NCBI GenBank assembly: GCA_947452365.1
Contig: CANGCO010000003.1
Coordinates: forward strand, 23,737-87,736
From: Caulobacteraceae bacterium
GTDB taxonomy: Bacteria; Pseudomonadota; Alphaproteobacteria; Caulobacterales; Caulobacteraceae
Direction: 5' to 3'
DNA: 64,000 nucleotides
Every line of letters begins with the position of its first letter. Within the stretch, counting starts at the first letter, position 1. The notes under the pieces are model-generated. The model was not told where the DNA came from and ran no database searches. It saw nothing but the letters and a program-made list of their open reading frames with translations. Positions 10,478-20,614 of this stretch are shown here, piece after piece. The position numbers and the translations under genes were made by a program.

Positions 10478-11025
10478 CCCGCCGCCTCGAGGGCCTGGAC
10501 CCTGACCAGTAGGGCCTCAAGGTGGGAATCGCAAATGCCGTCGGCGCGCAGGTGCTCGACCAGATCGGTCAGATAATCGATATTGCGGCCCGACAGCCCG
10601 CTTGCCCCGGCGATCAACTGGGCCTGGGCCTCAAGGCTAAGGTCACCGGCCCATTGCGGATGTTTAAGATCGGACAAGAACACCAGGGCCTGGACCCTTT
10701 GGCCGTTGGGCAGGCTGACCATGGCCTTGGATTCAAGATAGGTTTCGGTCGGCTGTTCGCGTTCGCACAGATAGGCATAGACATCTGGCCATTGGTCCTT
10801 GGCCACCCGATAGGCCCGCCCGCGCACGGCGCCGCCGGGGGCTAGGCCTAAAACCAATCCCGGGCGCTCATAAGTGCCGCGATGATGCACCGAATAGATA
10901 CAAAAAGCCCGCCTGCGCCCATGGAGTAGGGCCGCACTTGCCTCTACAAAGTCAAAACCTGGCCGCCACATCAGCGAGCCATAGCCAAACACCCACCTCT
11001 CCCCATCGGGGCCCGTCAATACCAT
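10474..11025 (-). CDS. gamma-glutamylcyclotransferase (ChaC-like)
   Basis: WVFGYGSLMWRPGFDF, RAFCIYSVHHRGTYERPGLVLGL. Confidence 0.88.
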   Translation of the reverse strand: MVLTGPDGERWVFGYGSLMWRPGFDFVEASAALLHGRRRAFCIYSVHHRGTYERPGLVLGLAPGGAVRGRAYRVAKDQWPDVYAYLCEREQPTETYLESKAMVSLPNGQRVQALVFLSDLKHPQWAGDLSLEAQAQLIAGASGLSGRNIDYLTDLVEHLRADGICDSHLEALLVRVQALEAAG

Positions 11026-12100
11026 GTCGTCAAACACTCTAGACCCAGAAACCGGTACGACCATGCCCGAGCCCGCTCCCGAGCGCAAACCGCCCAGCCG
11101 GTTCTGGCTCTATGCCCCCTATGCTCTAGTCGGAGTCGCGGCCCTAGGCTGGAGCCTTGGCTGGTGGGTAATGAGCGGTCAGGTCAAGACCGGCATGGAC
11201 AAACAGGCCAATGATCTGCGCCAAGCGGGCTATCAGGTCAGCTGGGCCGGCCGCAAGATTGGCGGTTATCCGTTCCGGGTGGACGTGACCCTGACCGAGG
11301 CCAAATTGTCCGAACCTTCAGGCTGGGGCCTGAGCTTTCCTGTGCTCAAGACCGAGGCCTTTGCCTATAGGCTTGACCATTTGGTACTGGTCGCCCCCGA
11401 TGGCGTCACGGTTAAGCGGCCGGTCGCAGGCCCATTACGGGTGACGGCCAAGGGACTAAGGGCCAGCCTGGTTCAGTCGGGGGTCGCCCTGCCTAGGCTC
11501 GCGGTTGAGGGTGCCGGGCTTGGCTTTAGCCCAGAACCGGGCGCAGGAAACTTTGCCCTCGCCAGCGCTGATAAGCTGGAATTTCACCTGATCCCGGGCG
11601 GCGACAATGAAATGGCCATGCTGTTGCGGCTGGATGGTGGCAAGGCGGCGGGCGGTGGCCTGACCGCGCGCCTGGCGGGAACCAAGCCGGTATCGCTGCT
11701 ATGGGACGCAACCTTGAGCCAAAGGGAGGCCTTTAAGGGCCGGGACTGGCCCAGCGCTGTGCAGTCCTGGACGGCGCTGGGCGGGGCCTTGAGCCTAAAA
11801 CAGGGCGGCGTTTCGCTCGGCGATACTCATATGGGCCTGACAAATGGCCGCCTTACAGTCGGGGCGGATGGCCGCCTTCGCGGAACGCTCGAGGCCAATT
11901 TAAGGCTGGGCGCGCAAGTCTTGCTGGCCATGGGCGATACCGGCCTGATCGATCCCTCCGCCGCCCAGATCGCCGCCGCCGTTGTCCAGGCGCGCGAGGG
12001 CGGCATTGAAGCCAAGGGCGCTCGGGTCAATTTGAGCTTCGAGGCGGGCCGCACCACCATTGGCCCCGTGGCCCTTGGTCAAGCACCAAGGGTCTATTAA
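11024..12100 (+). CDS. DUF2125 domain-containing protein
   Basis: N-terminal TM then SWAGRKIGGYPFRVDVTL... typical of DUF2125 proteins. Confidence 0.75.
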   Translation: MSSNTLDPETGTTMPEPAPERKPPSRFWLYAPYALVGVAALGWSLGWWVMSGQVKTGMDKQANDLRQAGYQVSWAGRKIGGYPFRVDVTLTEAKLSEPSGWGLSFPVLKTEAFAYRLDHLVLVAPDGVTVKRPVAGPLRVTAKGLRASLVQSGVALPRLAVEGAGLGFSPEPGAGNFALASADKLEFHLIPGGDNEMAMLLRLDGGKAAGGGLTARLAGTKPVSLLWDATLSQREAFKGRDWPSAVQSWTALGGALSLKQGGVSLGDTHMGLTNGRLTVGADGRLRGTLEANLRLGAQVLLAMGDTGLIDPSAAQIAAAVVQAREGGIEAKGARVNLSFEAGRTTIGPVALGQAPRVY

Positions 12101-12828
12101 TGGCTAGGGACACAGCCACACGCCTAGACGCCATAGACGCAGCCCTTTTGGCCCTGATTGATGAACGGGCCAGCTTGGCAGGCGCGCTTGATCCCTCGCA
12201 GGCCATATTAACCCTGCGCCGGGTCGCGGCCCTGCCGCGTACCACGGCCCGCCTAGGGCTTATTGTGCGGCTGTGGCGCGAAATCTTGGCCGAGGACCGC
12301 GCGCGTCAAACGGCCAGCCATCTTAGCATCTGGAGCGGCAAGGATGGGGCCCATACGCTTGAACTGGCCCGCCAGACCTTTGGTGCGGCCTCGCCCGCCA
12401 GGCTGGTTGCCAAGGCCGAAGAGGCGCTAGCCGCCGCCAAGACCCCCGGCGGTATTGCGGTCCTGGCCCTGTCAGGCGATCACCCCTGGTGGCTGCGGCT
12501 TTTGGCCGAGCCAGGCTTGCAAGTGTTTGCCGCCCTGCCTGATCTGGCCTCCAGCGGCCCCATGGCCGCCTTGGCCGTGGCGGACCTGACCCCAGAGCCG
12601 ACCGGCGCGGACCAGACCTTTTGGGTGACCGATGCGCCGGGCCCCGTGGCGGCAATTGCTGAAAGCCTAGCCCGCGACGGCGTTGCGGCACATCTGGTTT
12701 GCGAATCGGGCGGCCTTAGACTGTTTAGCCTGGCCGGATTTTATCAGCGCGATGATGTAAGACTGATCCGCGCGCCTGGCCAATTGTCTGGCGTGATCGG
12801 CGCTTCTCCCGAGCCGTTTTACGTGTAA
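12100..12828 (+). CDS. chorismate mutase (AroQ-type N-terminal domain)
   Basis: RLDAIDAALLALIDERASLAGAL...IVRLWREILAEDR; precedes hisC and tyrC. Confidence 0.75.
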   Translation: MARDTATRLDAIDAALLALIDERASLAGALDPSQAILTLRRVAALPRTTARLGLIVRLWREILAEDRARQTASHLSIWSGKDGAHTLELARQTFGAASPARLVAKAEEALAAAKTPGGIAVLALSGDHPWWLRLLAEPGLQVFAALPDLASSGPMAALAVADLTPEPTGADQTFWVTDAPGPVAAIAESLARDGVAAHLVCESGGLRLFSLAGFYQRDDVRLIRAPGQLSGVIGASPEPFYV

Positions 12829-12874
12829 AAAACCCTTTGTTTCATTTGTACCATTTCCAAGGCTATGGACTGCC

Positions 12875-13990
12875 ATGACCATCCCACGCGACCTGACCCA
12901 GCCGACGCCCAAGCCGGGGATTCTCGACATCCATGCCTATAAGCCTGGCCGCGCCACAGCCGAGGGCGTTGCCGATCCGATCAAGCTATCGGCCAATGAG
13001 AATATTCTGGGCTCCAGCCCCAAGGCCAGGGCCGCCTTTGCTGCGGGCATGGACCGGCTGCACCTCTATCCCGATGGCCAAAGCCAGACCCTGCGCGCCG
13101 CGATCGCGCAACGTTATCAGCTCGAGCCAGAACGCCTGACCTTTGGCTGTGGCTCGGACGAGATTTTCGCGCTCCTGAATCAGGTTCTGCTCGAGCCCGG
13201 CGATAATATTGTTCAGGGCCAATATGGCTTTGCTGCCTATGCGATTGGGGCAAGGGCCTGCCAGGCCGAGGTGCGGTTTGCGCCTGAGCCAAACCTGCGT
13301 ATCGATATTGACCAGACCCTGGCCCAGATTGATCAGCGCACCCGGATTGTCTTTATCGCTAATCCTGCCAATCCGACCGGAACCTGGCTAACGGGCGAAG
13401 AGATTGCCCAGCTTCATGCTGGCCTGCCGCCCAGTGTTTTGCTGGTCCTGGACGGGGCCTATGCCGAATTTGCCACCGACCCCGCCTTTAGCGACGGCCT
13501 AGAACTGGCGCGCCAAAACAACAATGTTTTGGTCACGCGCACCTTTTCCAAAATGCACGGACTTGCGTCCTTACGGATCGGTTGGGGCTATGGCTCGGCC
13601 AGCCTGATTGACGCGCTGGAGCGTATTCGCCCGCCGTTTAATACCTCAATCCCTGCGCAAGAGGCCGCCATAGCCGCCTTGGGCGATGATGAGTTTCAAG
13701 CCCAATCCGTGGCCCATATCGAACAATGGCGGCCTTGGCTGGCTCAGCAATTGGGCGGCCTTGGGCTAGAGACAACGCCGTCGGCCGCCAATTTTCTGCT
13801 TGTGCGTTTTCCAAGCCGGGCGGGTGCGACGGCCGCCGAGGCCGAAGCCTTCTTAGCATCGCGCGGGCTTCTCGTTCGCGCTGTTGCCGGTTATGGCCTG
13901 CCAGAGCATTTACGCATCACGGTCGGTCTGGACCCTCACAACCGGGCCCTCATGGCGGCCTTGCACGATTTTATGAGCCATAAGGACTGA
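12875..13990 (+). CDS. hisC: histidinol-phosphate aminotransferase (possibly aromatic aminotransferase)
   Basis: IKLSANENILGSSPKA, TFGCGSDEIF, ANPANPTGTWL, TRTFSKMHGLASLRIGWGYG (PLP Lys). Confidence 0.88.
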   Translation: MTIPRDLTQPTPKPGILDIHAYKPGRATAEGVADPIKLSANENILGSSPKARAAFAAGMDRLHLYPDGQSQTLRAAIAQRYQLEPERLTFGCGSDEIFALLNQVLLEPGDNIVQGQYGFAAYAIGARACQAEVRFAPEPNLRIDIDQTLAQIDQRTRIVFIANPANPTGTWLTGEEIAQLHAGLPPSVLLVLDGAYAEFATDPAFSDGLELARQNNNVLVTRTFSKMHGLASLRIGWGYGSASLIDALERIRPPFNTSIPAQEAAIAALGDDEFQAQSVAHIEQWRPWLAQQLGGLGLETTPSAANFLLVRFPSRAGATAAEAEAFLASRGLLVRAVAGYGLPEHLRITVGLDPHNRALMAALHDFMSHKD

Positions 13991-13992
13991 TT

Positions 13993-14925
13993 ATGACCGG
14001 GCAGCTGTTTGAACGCATCGCCCTTATTGGCTGCGGCCTGATCGGATCCTCCGTGGCCCGGGCGGTGCGCGAGCGCGGGCTTGCGCGCCATCTGGCCATT
14101 TATGATCTGAGCCCCAAGGTTAGGGACCGGGTGCGCGAGCTTGGCCTCGCGGATACGGTGACCGATAATATTGCCGAGGCGGTCACCGGTGCGGACCTGA
14201 TCATTTATGCCACCCCGCCCATGGCCATGGCCGAGGCGGCCGCTGCCGCTGCGCCCCACTATGCCACGGGCGCGGTGATCAGCGATGTCGGTTCGGTCAA
14301 GGGCGCGATTGCCGACATATTGAACAAGGATGCCCCAGAAGGCGTATTTGTCATTCCAGGCCACCCGATTGCCGGAACCGAGCAGTCTGGACCAGATGCG
14401 GGCTTTGCCGCCCTGTTTGACGGCCGCTGGGTGATCTTGACCCCGTCGGACCGCGCCGATGAGGCCTATGCTGTGGCCGTGGCCAAGCTTTCGGCCTTTT
14501 GGCGCGGCCTGGGTGCCCAGGTCGAGCTCATGGATGCGCGTCACCATGACCTGGTTCTGGCCGTCACCAGCCACCTGCCGCACCTGATCGCCTATAATAT
14601 TGTCGGCACGGCCGCCGATCTCGAAGAGGTCACCCAGGCCGAGGTGATGAAGTTTTCCGCCGGCGGCTTTCGCGATTTTACCCGCATCGCCGCGTCTGAC
14701 CCGGTCATGTGGCGTGATGTTTTTATCCTGAACAAGGACGCCGTGCTCGAAATCCTTGGCCGGTTTACCGAGGACCTTCAGGCCCTGTCACGCGCCATTC
14801 GTTGGGGTGAGGCGGACAAGCTTGAAGAGCTGTTTACCCGCACCCGCGAAATCCGCCGCGGCGTTATCGCGCTTGGTCAAGAAGACCCGACCCCCAATTT
14901 TGGCCGCAACCGCGCCAAGGACTAG
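13993..14925 (+). CDS. tyrC: prephenate/arogenate dehydrogenase family protein
   Basis: IALIGCGLIGSSVARAVRERG, SDVGSVKGAI, PGHPIAGTEQSGPDAGFAALFDGRW, HHDLVLAVTSHLPHLIAY. Confidence 0.9.
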   Translation: MTGQLFERIALIGCGLIGSSVARAVRERGLARHLAIYDLSPKVRDRVRELGLADTVTDNIAEAVTGADLIIYATPPMAMAEAAAAAAPHYATGAVISDVGSVKGAIADILNKDAPEGVFVIPGHPIAGTEQSGPDAGFAALFDGRWVILTPSDRADEAYAVAVAKLSAFWRGLGAQVELMDARHHDLVLAVTSHLPHLIAYNIVGTAADLEEVTQAEVMKFSAGGFRDFTRIAASDPVMWRDVFILNKDAVLEILGRFTEDLQALSRAIRWGEADKLEELFTRTREIRRGVIALGQEDPTPNFGRNRAKD

Positions 14926-14928
14926 GGC

Positions 14929-15588
14929 TTAAGGATAAAGCCGCCCTGTCGACCAACCGGTGCCAGAGCGGCTAAAGACCAGCCGCTCGTGCAGACGAAA
15001 CGGCCGGTCGCGCCAAAACTCGATCGACTGGGGCTCTAGGTGAAAACCCGACCAGTGCGGCGGGCGCGCCACCTTGCCCAGGCCAAATTTCAAGCCAAAT
15101 TCCGCAATCCGCTTTTCCAGTGCAAAGCCGTCTCCAAGGGGCTGGGACTGGTCCGAGGCCCAGGCCCCGATCTGGCTGGCGCGGGCGCGGGTGGCGAAAT
15201 AGGCATCGGCATCGGCGTCGCTGACCGCGGTTACTGCGCCGCGAATGCGGATTTGGCGACGCAGCGATTTCCAGTGAAACAGGAGCGCGGCCTTGGGGTT
15301 GGCCGCTAGTTCCTGGCCCTTGGCACTGTGAAGATTGGTGTAAAACACAAACCCGCCCGCATCGACGCCCTTGAGCAAGACCATGCGCACATCGGGTAAA
15401 CCCTCGGCATCAACGGTCGCCAAGGCCATGGCATTGGGATCATTGACCTCGGACGCCTTGGCCGCTTCTAGCCATTCGGCAAACAGGGCCATGGGGTCTG
15501 AGCCGGGATTCAGCGGCGGGCCCGCCGATTGGCTAGCCGCAATATATTCGGCTTCAGAGGGCGAAGCAGGGATTAGGGGTTCGGTCAT
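14929..15588 (-). CDS. pdxH: pyridoxamine 5'-phosphate oxidase
   Basis: [52 protein letters not shown]. Confidence 0.93.
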   Translation of the reverse strand: MTEPLIPASPSEAEYIAASQSAGPPLNPGSDPMALFAEWLEAAKASEVNDPNAMALATVDAEGLPDVRMVLLKGVDAGGFVFYTNLHSAKGQELAANPKAALLFHWKSLRRQIRIRGAVTAVSDADADAYFATRARASQIGAWASDQSQPLGDGFALEKRIAEFGLKFGLGKVARPPHWSGFHLEPQSIEFWRDRPFRLHERLVFSRSGTGWSTGRLYP

Positions 15589-15665
15589 GACACAATCATA
15601 GGCCAGATCACGCCGAGGGCCAGTGCGTTAACCCATCATTGACCATAATATTGCAACCTTGGATC

Positions 15666-16349
15666 ATGACGAATGATGATTTTGCTCTAACCACGCCCAA
15701 GGCCATGGCCATACTCGGCCTCGAGGGCAGCGCGGATCTTGAGGCGATCAAGACGGCCTTTCAAAGCCTGGCGGCATCGGACCATCCCGACCGGCCGGGT
15801 GGTGATCCTGTGCGGTTCAACCGGGTCCTGCTGGCCTATCGCTATCTGCAGTCTGCCTTGCCACGCACAAACGGTCTGGATCAGGGCCTAGAGCTGTTGG
15901 CAATTTCGCCGCAGGAAGCCTGCCAAGGCGGCAAACGGCGCTTGGCCCAACCGATCGGGCCCGATCTGGATGTCATGTTTCCCGCAGGGCTCAGGACCGG
16001 CGAGCGCTTTAGTCTGGCCACTGAGCCGGTCGAGATCGTCATTCGCCCTGAAGGCAATCTTTCGGTAGAGGGCGATGATGTCTGGCTGACTGTGGAGGCC
16101 TCGCACAGCCTACTGCAGAGCGGCGGGCGACTGGAGTTTAGCCTATTTGATCAGCCCTACCGAATCTGGCTTACCAAGGCGCTCGCCCAGGCCCGGCAGA
16201 TCCATTTGCCTGGCCTTGGCCTGCCGGCGCGCGCAGACCATGGCCAAGGCGATGGCTTTGTGCAGCTTGTCACCCGCCCATCAGAGGCCAATGGCACCCG
16301 TGCGCAACAGCGGCGGCGACAATTTATTGCTGACTGGATTGAGCTCTGA
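15666..16349 (+). CDS. J-domain protein (DnaJ/CbpA-like)
   Basis: ILGLEGSADLEAIKTAFQSLAASDHPDRPGGD (HPD motif) and DnaJ C-terminal-like beta domain. Confidence 0.8.
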   Translation: MTNDDFALTTPKAMAILGLEGSADLEAIKTAFQSLAASDHPDRPGGDPVRFNRVLLAYRYLQSALPRTNGLDQGLELLAISPQEACQGGKRRLAQPIGPDLDVMFPAGLRTGERFSLATEPVEIVIRPEGNLSVEGDDVWLTVEASHSLLQSGGRLEFSLFDQPYRIWLTKALAQARQIHLPGLGLPARADHGQGDGFVQLVTRPSEANGTRAQQRRRQFIADWIEL

Positions 16350-16409
16350 TCAGTTCCCGCGCAAACTCAGGCTTTGGGATCGGTAAAAGGTTCGGCTAAA
16401 AGCCCTTTC

Positions 16410-17534
16410 ATGTCACACAATACTTTTGGTCAATTGTTTCGTGTCACCACCTGGGGCGAGAGCCATGGGCCAGCGCTTGGCTGTGTGGTGGATGGTTGCC
16501 CCCCTGGGCTAGCGCTTCGCCCTGAAGACATTCAGGTCTGGCTGGATCGGCGCAAGCCCGGCGGCAGCAAGTTCGTTACCCAGCGCCAAGAGCCCGATTC
16601 GGTGCGCATCTTGTCCGGCGTTTTTGAAGATGAGCGCACAAACGGCCAGGTGACCACGGGCACGCCCATTTCGCTCATGATCGAGAATGTCGATCAGCGC
16701 TCCAAAGACTATTCCGAAATCGCCCGCGCCTTTCGCCCCGGCCATGCCGACCATGCCTATTTTGCCAAATATGGCGTGCGTGACTATCGCGGCGGCGGCC
16801 GATCTTCGGCCCGTGAAACCGCCGCTAGGGTCGCGGCCGGGGCTGTTGCGCGCAAGATCTTGGGCGAAGGCGTGCGCATTCGCGCAGCCCTGGTCCAGAT
16901 CGGCCCGCATGCCATTGATCGCAGCCGCTGGGACTGGGACCAATGTGATCAAAACCCGTTCTGGTGCCCTGATGCGCAAATGGCGGCGCAGTGGGAAGAC
17001 TATCTGGACGGGGTACGCAAGTCTGGCTCCTCGATCGGGGCTGTGGTTGAGGTGATCGCCGAAGGTGTGCCCGCAGGCTGGGGCGCACCGCTCTATGGCA
17101 AGCTTGATGCCGAACTGGCCGGCGCCCTGATGTCCATCAATGCGGCCAAGGGGGTTGAGATCGGGGCGGGCTTTGACAGTGCCACATTGTCGGGCGAGGC
17201 CAATGCCGACCAGATGCGCATGACTCCGCATGGCCCGGTCTTTACCTCCAACCATGCCGGCGGCGTACTGGGCGGCATATCGACCGGCCAAGACCTGATC
17301 GCCCGGGTGGCCTTTAAGCCGACCAGCTCCATCCTGTCACCGCGCCAGACCGTGGACGAAGACGGGCATGAGGTCGATCTGCGCACCAAGGGCCGGCATG
17401 ACCCTTGCGTCGGTATTCGCGCCGTGCCGGTGGTCGAGGCCATGACCGCCTGTGTCCTGGCCGATGCGTTTTTGCGCCACCGCGGCCAGACCGGCGGCGG
17501 CGCCTTTGTGCCGGGCCAGACTGGACGGCGCTAG
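16410..17534 (+). CDS. aroC: chorismate synthase
   Basis: [69 protein letters not shown]. Confidence 0.97.
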   Translation: MSHNTFGQLFRVTTWGESHGPALGCVVDGCPPGLALRPEDIQVWLDRRKPGGSKFVTQRQEPDSVRILSGVFEDERTNGQVTTGTPISLMIENVDQRSKDYSEIARAFRPGHADHAYFAKYGVRDYRGGGRSSARETAARVAAGAVARKILGEGVRIRAALVQIGPHAIDRSRWDWDQCDQNPFWCPDAQMAAQWEDYLDGVRKSGSSIGAVVEVIAEGVPAGWGAPLYGKLDAELAGALMSINAAKGVEIGAGFDSATLSGEANADQMRMTPHGPVFTSNHAGGVLGGISTGQDLIARVAFKPTSSILSPRQTVDEDGHEVDLRTKGRHDPCVGIRAVPVVEAMTACVLADAFLRHRGQTGGGAFVPGQTGRR

Positions 17535-17601
17535 GCTGATTGGACTTGGAAAACCGGGCGCGCCTTCCTATCTGTTGGGCTGATAATACGGAGCTGTTGC
17601 C

Positions 17602-18300
17602 ATGATTGATCACCGCCCCTTTGCCAAGCTTGGCCATGCCAATCACGGCTGGCTCAATGCCCGCCACCACTTCTCCTTCTCCAGCTATCGTGATCCTAAC
17701 CGAATGAGCTGGGGCGATTTGCGGGTCTGGAATGATGACGAGATCGCTGCGGGCACAGGCTTTGCCCCGCATGGCCATGAGGACATGGAGATCATCACCT
17801 ATGTCCGCACCGGCGCCATTACCCACCAAGACAGCCTGGGCAATACAGGTCGCACAGAGGCTGGGGATGTTCAGGTCATGAGCGCAGGCTCGGGCGTTCG
17901 CCATTCGGAAAACAATCGCGAGACTGAAACCACCACCCTGTTCCAGATCTGGATCGAGCCCAAGACCCGCGGCGGTGACCCGTCCTGGGGCGCCAAGCCG
18001 TTTCCAAAGTCCGATCGCTCTGGCCAATTCATGGCTCTGGCTAGCGGATTTGCGGTGGATACGGATGCCTTGCCGATCCGTGCCGAAGCGCGGGTGCTGG
18101 GCGCGACCCTAAAGGCTGGGCAAAGCACGATCTATGCCCTAGCCCCCGGCCGCCATGCCTATCTGGTTCTGGCGGCTGGCTCTGCGGACCTCAATGGCCT
18201 GATCTTGCAAACCCGCGATGGGGCGGCGGTTCATGATGAGGACACACTGACCGTCACCGCCTTGACCGATGCCGAGCTGGTTCTCGTCGATAGTGTCTAG
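17602..18300 (+). CDS. pirin family protein
   Basis: ARHHFSFSSYRDPNRMSWGDLRVWNDDEIAAGTGFAPHGHEDMEIITYV. Confidence 0.93.
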   Translation: MIDHRPFAKLGHANHGWLNARHHFSFSSYRDPNRMSWGDLRVWNDDEIAAGTGFAPHGHEDMEIITYVRTGAITHQDSLGNTGRTEAGDVQVMSAGSGVRHSENNRETETTTLFQIWIEPKTRGGDPSWGAKPFPKSDRSGQFMALASGFAVDTDALPIRAEARVLGATLKAGQSTIYALAPGRHAYLVLAAGSADLNGLILQTRDGAAVHDEDTLTVTALTDAELVLVDSV

Positions 18301-19163
18301 GCCGCAGGCCAAACCCCGATCTTGGTCAAGGCCGATTTAAACCGGGTTTGCAATTCGCGGCCCGGCAGGGCACTAGCGCCCTCCATCGAGACGGCAAAGG
18401 CCAGATTCTGGTCCTTGGCCTGAACCCGCCCGACCCACCAGCCGACCGAACGCGAGCCGTCGGCAAGGCTGGAACAGGTGCCGGTCTTGCCGCTCATGGT
18501 CGCATCACCGCGCCGCTCATCGACCATGATTTGCTCAACCACCTCGGTGCTCGAGGCCTTGACCGGCAGCTGACTATTATAAAGCCGGGCGATAAATGCG
18601 CTTTGCTGGCGGGTTGAAATGGTTAGCCCGCCGCCGGCCTGGGGCCCAAGCCAGAACTGGTCGACCGGGCCGGCTGGATCGGCCGAGCCATAGTCTAGGG
18701 CCTTTAACTGCTTGGCATAGACATCATGCCCAACCGATCGGGCCAGTTTTTGAAACCAGGGCACCATGGACAGCTTAAACGCCTTGGCCAGATCCGCGTC
18801 CGTCTCCCAGGCCTTGACCGGCTGAGGCTTGCCATCCCAAACCACCACCGCGCTTGGCGTAATCAGGCCCGCATCCAGCCCGATTAAGGCATTGGCGATC
18901 TTGAAGCTGGAACAGGGCGGCAATTGGCGCATGCACACAGCATTGGAGCCATAGGCATAGACCTCGGCCCCGGTCTTGACCTCGCGGATCGAGACACAGG
19001 TGCCCTGACCGCCAAAGCCCTGATCAATGATCGGATTGAGCGCGGCAAAATCAATGCCCTTGGCCCCGGGCACCTTTGCGGGCGCGCAAGAGGCCAAGAT
19101 CAGGGCCACCACCGCAATCTGGCCCAGACGCAGGCGACGAGACAAGATTGCAGTTTGGGTCAT
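18297..19163 (-). CDS. class D (OXA-type) beta-lactamase-like serine hydrolase, predicted lipoprotein
   Basis: PCSSFKIANALIGLD (SxxK), SMVPWFQKLAR (SxV), SGKTGTCS (KTG), Trp-rich GWWVG; N-terminal lipobox LASC. Confidence 0.85.
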   Translation of the reverse strand: MTQTAILSRRLRLGQIAVVALILASCAPAKVPGAKGIDFAALNPIIDQGFGGQGTCVSIREVKTGAEVYAYGSNAVCMRQLPPCSSFKIANALIGLDAGLITPSAVVVWDGKPQPVKAWETDADLAKAFKLSMVPWFQKLARSVGHDVYAKQLKALDYGSADPAGPVDQFWLGPQAGGGLTISTRQQSAFIARLYNSQLPVKASSTEVVEQIMVDERRGDATMSGKTGTCSSLADGSRSVGWWVGRVQAKDQNLAFAVSMEGASALPGRELQTRFKSALTKIGVWPAA

Positions 19164-19174
19164 TCGCTTTCGTC

Positions 19175-19954
19175 CTATTTTCCGGTCCATTGGGGCGCGC
19201 GTTTCTGCGCAAAGGCCATGGGTCCCTCGACAAAATCCGCCGATTTAAACATTGAGGCCACGGCCGGATAGCCAAACTGGCCGCCAATTGCCTCGGCCAA
19301 GGTCACGTCCAGGCCCTTATGAATGGCTTCTTTCGAGGCGCGGATCGACATGGGGCTGCACTCGCAAATCAGGGCGGCCCATTTATGGGCGACCGCCATC
19401 AAATCGGAATGCGCAGCAACTTCATTGACAAAACCGAGGTCTAGGCCCTCTTGCGCCGAAACCCGCCGTCCGGTCAGGATCATGCCCATGGCCCGCTTGA
19501 GGCCAATCTGGCGCGGCAGGCGGTGCAGGCCACCGGCGAGCGCCGCCAAGCCCACGCGCGGCTCTGGCAGGGCGAAAATCGCCTTGTCCGAGGCAATGAT
19601 CAGGTCGCAGGCCAAGGCAATCTCAAACCCGCCGCCCATGGCAATGCCATTGACAGCGGCAATCAAGGGCTTGTTCAGATCAAACCGCGAGGTCAGGCCG
19701 GCAAAGCCCGAGGGCGGCGAGCCCATCTTGCCGCCCGTGGCCTGGTGTTTGAGGTCATTGCCTGCGGAAAAGGCCCGGTCACCGGCACCGGTGACAATCC
19801 CGACCCATTGTTCAGGATCGGCCGCAAACGTGTCGAACACCTCGTGCAGTTCAAAATGGGCTTCAGAATGCAGGGCATTCATGACATCGGGGCGGTTCAG
19901 GGTGATCGTGGTTATGGGCCCTGCGCGTTCGACAGTGACAAATTGATAGGCCAT
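19175..19954 (-). CDS. enoyl-CoA hydratase/isomerase family protein
   Basis: ITLNRPDVMNAL, FSAGNDLKH, AVNGIAMGGGFEIALACDLIIAS. Confidence 0.93.
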   Translation of the reverse strand: MAYQFVTVERAGPITTITLNRPDVMNALHSEAHFELHEVFDTFAADPEQWVGIVTGAGDRAFSAGNDLKHQATGGKMGSPPSGFAGLTSRFDLNKPLIAAVNGIAMGGGFEIALACDLIIASDKAIFALPEPRVGLAALAGGLHRLPRQIGLKRAMGMILTGRRVSAQEGLDLGFVNEVAAHSDLMAVAHKWAALICECSPMSIRASKEAIHKGLDVTLAEAIGGQFGYPAVASMFKSADFVEGPMAFAQKRAPQWTGK

Positions 19955-20011
19955 GGGGTTTCCTTTGATTTTAGGTTCTTGGTTTTGATTCTATTGGGAT
20001 GCGGTAAAGGC

Positions 20012-20539
20012 CTAGACGTCTATCAGGCCCTTTTGATAGCGCTTCCAGTTTTCGACATAGTGCAGGGCCGAGCCGGTCAGCATCTGGATCTGGCCCTCAC
20101 TGACCTCGCGCACCACCTTGCCCGGCGCGCCCATGACCATTGAATTGTCGGGAATTTCCTTGCCCTCAGTGATCAGGCTATTGGCCCCAATCAGGCAGTT
20201 GCGGCCTATTTTGGCCCCATTGAGAATGATCGAGCCAATGCCGATCAGGCTGTTGTCGCCAATCGTGCAGCCATGCAGCATGACCATGTGACCAACCGTG
20301 ACATTCTTGCCAATGGTTAGTGGCATGCCAACATCAGTGTGCAAGACACTACCGTCTTGAATATTAGTGTTTTCGCCGATTTCTATGGGATCATTGTCGC
20401 CGCGCACAGTAACATTGAACCAGATACTGGCGTTCTTTTTCAAAATGACATTGCCCATCACCGCTGCATTGGGCGCTATCCAGTAATCACCTTCTGAAGG
20501 CAGGGACGGTGTCTTGCCGTCCAGGCTATATACAGTCAT
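20012..20539 (-). CDS. gamma-carbonic anhydrase-like hexapeptide-repeat protein
   Basis: [58 protein letters not shown] left-handed beta-helix repeats. Confidence 0.92.
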   Translation of the reverse strand: MTVYSLDGKTPSLPSEGDYWIAPNAAVMGNVILKKNASIWFNVTVRGDNDPIEIGENTNIQDGSVLHTDVGMPLTIGKNVTVGHMVMLHGCTIGDNSLIGIGSIILNGAKIGRNCLIGANSLITEGKEIPDNSMVMGAPGKVVREVSEGQIQMLTGSALHYVENWKRYQKGLIDV

Positions 20540-20580
20540 CCGTGCACCTCATATTCAAAATAGTGATCGAAATTAACCCG

Positions 20581-20608
20581 TTGGCAACGGCTATTATATT
20601 ATCATAAT
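20581..20608 (+). promoter_or_regulatory. sigma70-type promoter TTGGCA-N16-CATAAT with -35 inside the palindrome CCGTTG-G-CAACGG (20578-20590)
   Basis: Read directly: -35 matches TTGACA 5/6, -10 matches TATAAT 5/6, spacer 16. Confidence 0.55.
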
Positions 20609-20614
20609 GCAGCG

